This document shows, in pieces, positions 62,188-64,000 of a stretch of 64,000 bases of DNA; position 1 is the first letter of the stretch; each line of letters begins with the position of its first letter. Origin of the DNA: Bacteroidales bacterium (GTDB lineage: Bacteria; Bacteroidota; Bacteroidia; Bacteroidales; GCA-2748055); the NCBI GenBank assembly GCA_023138875.1, contig JAGLOO010000015.1, positions 124,001-188,000 of the forward strand, written 5' to 3'. The notes below the pieces were generated by a model that ran no database searches, was not told the DNA's origin, and saw only the letters and a list, made by a program, of their open reading frames with translations. The position numbers and the translations under genes were made by a program.

Positions 62188-63876
62188 ATGATTGAGAAAA
62201 AAGAAGATGCCAGAGAGAAGAGAAGCATGAACTTCATCGAATCCATCGTGGAGGAGGATTTGAGACAGGGAAGAGATGATGGCAGGGTGCATACGAGGTT
62301 CCCTCCGGAACCTAATGGCTACCTGCATATAGGGCATGCAAAAGCCATTTGTCTTGATTTTGGAATTGCTGAGAAATACAGGGGAAAGTGCAACCTCAGG
62401 TTCGATGATACCAATCCCACCAAAGAGGATGTGGAGTATGTGGATTCTATCAAAGAGGATATCAGGTGGCTTGGATTTGACTGGGAAGAGCGGGAGTACT
62501 ATGCTTCCGACTATTTCGGACAGCTGTATGATTTTGCGGTTGATCTGATCAAAAAGGGACTGGCTTATGTGGATGACCAGTCATCAGAAGAGATAGCAAG
62601 TCAGAAAGGGACACCTACGGAGCCGGGAATACCCAGTCCTTTCAGAGACCGTCCTATAGATGAAAACCTGGATCTTTTTCAGAGGATGAATACCGGTGAA
62701 TTCCCCGAAGGTTCAAGAGTGCTGAGGGCTAAAATCGATATGGCTTCCCCCAACATGCATATGCGTGATCCTGTGATCTACCGCATCCTGTATCATCCAC
62801 ACCACCGTACCGGTAGCACCTGGAAGGTGTATCCCATGTATGATTTTGCCCACGGGCAATCGGACTATTTTGAAGGAGTAACACACTCCCTCTGTACCCT
62901 TGAATTTGAGGTGCACCGACCGTTGTATGACTGGCTTGTGGAACACCTGAGGGCTGATGATTACAGGCCCAGGCAAACTGAATTCAACAGGCTGAATCTG
63001 AGTTATACAGTGCTGAGTAAACGCATGTTGCTGGAGCTGGTTGAAAAGGAACACGTAAATGGATGGGACGATCCGAGGATGCCTACCCTGACCGGATTAC
63101 GCAGAAGGGGTTACACCCCGGAGTCCATCCGGAACTTCAATGACAGCATTGGGTATACCAAGGTCATGGCCAACAATGATGTTGGACTGCTTGAGTTTGC
63201 GGTCAGGGAAGACCTCAACAAAAGAGCCCCAAGGGTGATGGCCGTGCTGAATCCCCTGAAGTTGATCATTACCAATTACCCTGAGAATACAACAGAAGAG
63301 ATGGAGACCATCAACAACCCGGAAGATGAATCGATGGGAAGCCGAAAAATTCCTTTTTCAAGGGAGATTTATATAGAAAGGGAGGATTTTATGGAAGATC
63401 CCCCCAGGAAATTCTTCCGCCTTGGTCCGGGCAGGGAGGTCAGATTGAAGTCAGCCTACATCATTAAGTGCGAGGATTATAAAAAGGATAAGGATGGGAA
63501 CATCGTGGAGGTATGCTGTACTTACGATGAAACCACGCGCAGTGGGGGCCCGGAAGCAAACCGGAAGGTAAAGGGAACATTGCACTGGGTCTCGGCCAAG
63601 CATGCAGTTGAGGCCGAGGTGAGGCTTTATGACAGGCTGTTTAGCGATCCGGAGCCTGCCGGCCATAAGGATAAAAAACCAGCCGATTTTCTTAATCCCG
63701 GTTCCCTGAGGGTGATCACCGGGTATGTGGAGCCTTCCTTGAAAGAAGCCAAATCACTGGACCATTTTCAGTTTCAGCGACTGGGTTATTTTAATGTGGA
63801 TCCCGATTCCAGCTCTGGAAAACTTGTTTTCAACAGGACCGTATCATTGCGGGACAACTGGGCGAAGAAAGGGTAA
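62188..63876 (+). CDS. glnS: Glutaminyl-tRNA synthetase
   Basis: The 562-residue class I synthetase charges tRNA-Gln directly. HIGH motif: [15 protein letters not shown] near residue 38. KMSKS-type motif: [13 protein letters not shown] near residue 272. The C-terminal beta-barrel anticodon domain (residues 340-560) is complete. With gltX at 37.5 kb the organism has both synthetases. The stop codon is overlapped by the terminator of the opposing gene. Confidence 0.97.
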   Translation: MIEKKEDAREKRSMNFIESIVEEDLRQGRDDGRVHTRFPPEPNGYLHIGHAKAICLDFGIAEKYRGKCNLRFDDTNPTKEDVEYVDSIKEDIRWLGFDWEEREYYASDYFGQLYDFAVDLIKKGLAYVDDQSSEEIASQKGTPTEPGIPSPFRDRPIDENLDLFQRMNTGEFPEGSRVLRAKIDMASPNMHMRDPVIYRILYHPHHRTGSTWKVYPMYDFAHGQSDYFEGVTHSLCTLEFEVHRPLYDWLVEHLRADDYRPRQTEFNRLNLSYTVLSKRMLLELVEKEHVNGWDDPRMPTLTGLRRRGYTPESIRNFNDSIGYTKVMANNDVGLLEFAVREDLNKRAPRVMAVLNPLKLIITNYPENTTEEMETINNPEDESMGSRKIPFSREIYIEREDFMEDPPRKFFRLGPGREVRLKSAYIIKCEDYKKDKDGNIVEVCCTYDETTRSGGPEANRKVKGTLHWVSAKHAVEAEVRLYDRLFSDPEPAGHKDKKPADFLNPGSLRVITGYVEPSLKEAKSLDHFQFQRLGYFNVDPDSSSGKLVFNRTVSLRDNWAKKG

Positions 63877-63899
63877 AAAAATCCCGCCGAAGCGGAAGA
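63875..63899 (-). terminator. UUCG-loop terminator of the opposing channel gene
   Basis: On the minus strand TTCCGC-TTCG-GCGGGA forms a six-pair stem (one G-U) with a stable UUCG loop, followed by seven T. It is placed directly after the mscS-like stop and touches the glnS stop codon. Confidence 0.85.
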
Positions 63900-63905
63900 G
63901 TGATC

Positions 63906-64000
63906 TTACATGTCAGCATCAAACTGTTTCTTTACTTTTTCAGTTACATCATAGTAGAGTTCCCAGTAATCCTCCGACTTCACCCAGACCCTCAACTTCA
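63906..64000 (-). CDS. MscS-type mechanosensitive channel, C-terminal end (partial)
   Basis: The minus-strand frame open at the window edge encodes LRVWVKSEDYWELYYDVTEK followed by VKKQFDADM and a TAA at 63906-63908. The stretch WVKSEDYWELYYDVTEKVK is the C-terminal alpha-beta end of MscS small-conductance channels. Only about 30 residues are visible, so the size of the channel is unknown. Confidence 0.8.
   Translation of the reverse strand, partial: KLRVWVKSEDYWELYYDVTEKVKKQFDADM

Noticed and set aside
61981-62337. A 118-codon minus-strand frame across the start of glnS
   Set aside because: The first half is the antisense of the conserved glnS N-terminus and the rest has no recognisable domain.
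1-64000. CRISPR arrays, tRNA and rRNA genes
   Set aside because: No regularly spaced repeats and no tRNA T-loop or rRNA-like sequence were noticed on either strand.

Overview
The window reads as a chromosomal segment of a Bacteroidota (class Bacteroidia) genome. Supporting signs are: type IX secretion and gliding genes (gldH, porW/sprE, porX), an Oar-like TonB-dependent receptor, candidate promoters of the Bacteroidota form TTTG-N19-TAnnTTTG, a bacteroidotal-type epimerase-family threonine dehydrogenase paired with kbl, DUF5916, DUF6249 and DUF1080 proteins, few Shine-Dalgarno sequences, and a B12-dependent ribonucleotide reductase. I see no tRNA, rRNA or CRISPR array.

Layout. (1) 1-1.9 kb: a PadR regulator and a membrane protein with two GldL-like HWPGAG segments. 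(2) 1.9-5.6 kb: a gene graveyard. It holds a truncated YjbR copy, a scrambled lipoprotein/TPR pair, an orphan coding fragment and a BamA-like barrel gene with two nonsense codons and a frameshift; one intact YjbR gene lies inside it. (3) 5.9-10.8 kb, minus strand: a DUF5916 outer-membrane protein, a LuxE-like acyl-protein synthetase and pgk. (4) 10.9-25.5 kb, plus strand: a dense housekeeping run of holB, ricT, gldH, trmB, an alkyltransferase-like protein, mrp, nfu, porW, porX, tsaE, ald, a lipoprotein, a sodium/solute symporter and waaA. (5) 25.7-32.1 kb: an Oar-like receptor and class II ribonucleotide reductase. (6) 32.2-33.7 kb: an ECF sigma factor with a small membrane protein, and a divergent DUF6249 gene; both directions carry the same TGTAAC-N17-CGTC signature. 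(7) 33.7-45.8 kb: kbl and threonine dehydrogenase, a CrtD-like desaturase, gltX, TatD, a TcdA-like protein with a frayed end, small membrane and outer-membrane proteins, a second PadR gene, a CPBP protease, a methyltransferase, folB and a 56-residue CWC protein.

(8) 46.7-61 kb: a surface-polysaccharide island, visibly more AT-rich than its flanks. It has two intact WecA-type initiating transferases and one degraded copy, Wzz, Wzx, a Wzy-like polymerase, an O-antigen ligase-like protein with an extra C-terminal domain, two glycosyltransferases, and a D-glucuronyl C5-epimerase homologue on the opposite strand. Transposase, integrase, IS66 and DUF4143 ATPase remnants mark its edges, as expected for a horizontally exchanged locus. 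(9) 62.2-64 kb: glnS and the 3' end of an MscS channel gene on the minus strand.

The genes suggest a cell with a type IX secretion system (porW and porX adjacent, gldH nearby) that makes a variable Wzx/Wzy-dependent polysaccharide, possibly containing an epimerised uronic acid. The most interesting signals are the mirrored ECF promoters, the C5-epimerase in a Wzx/Wzy locus, and the decayed WecA copy fused through an IS66-like end to an integrase remnant.
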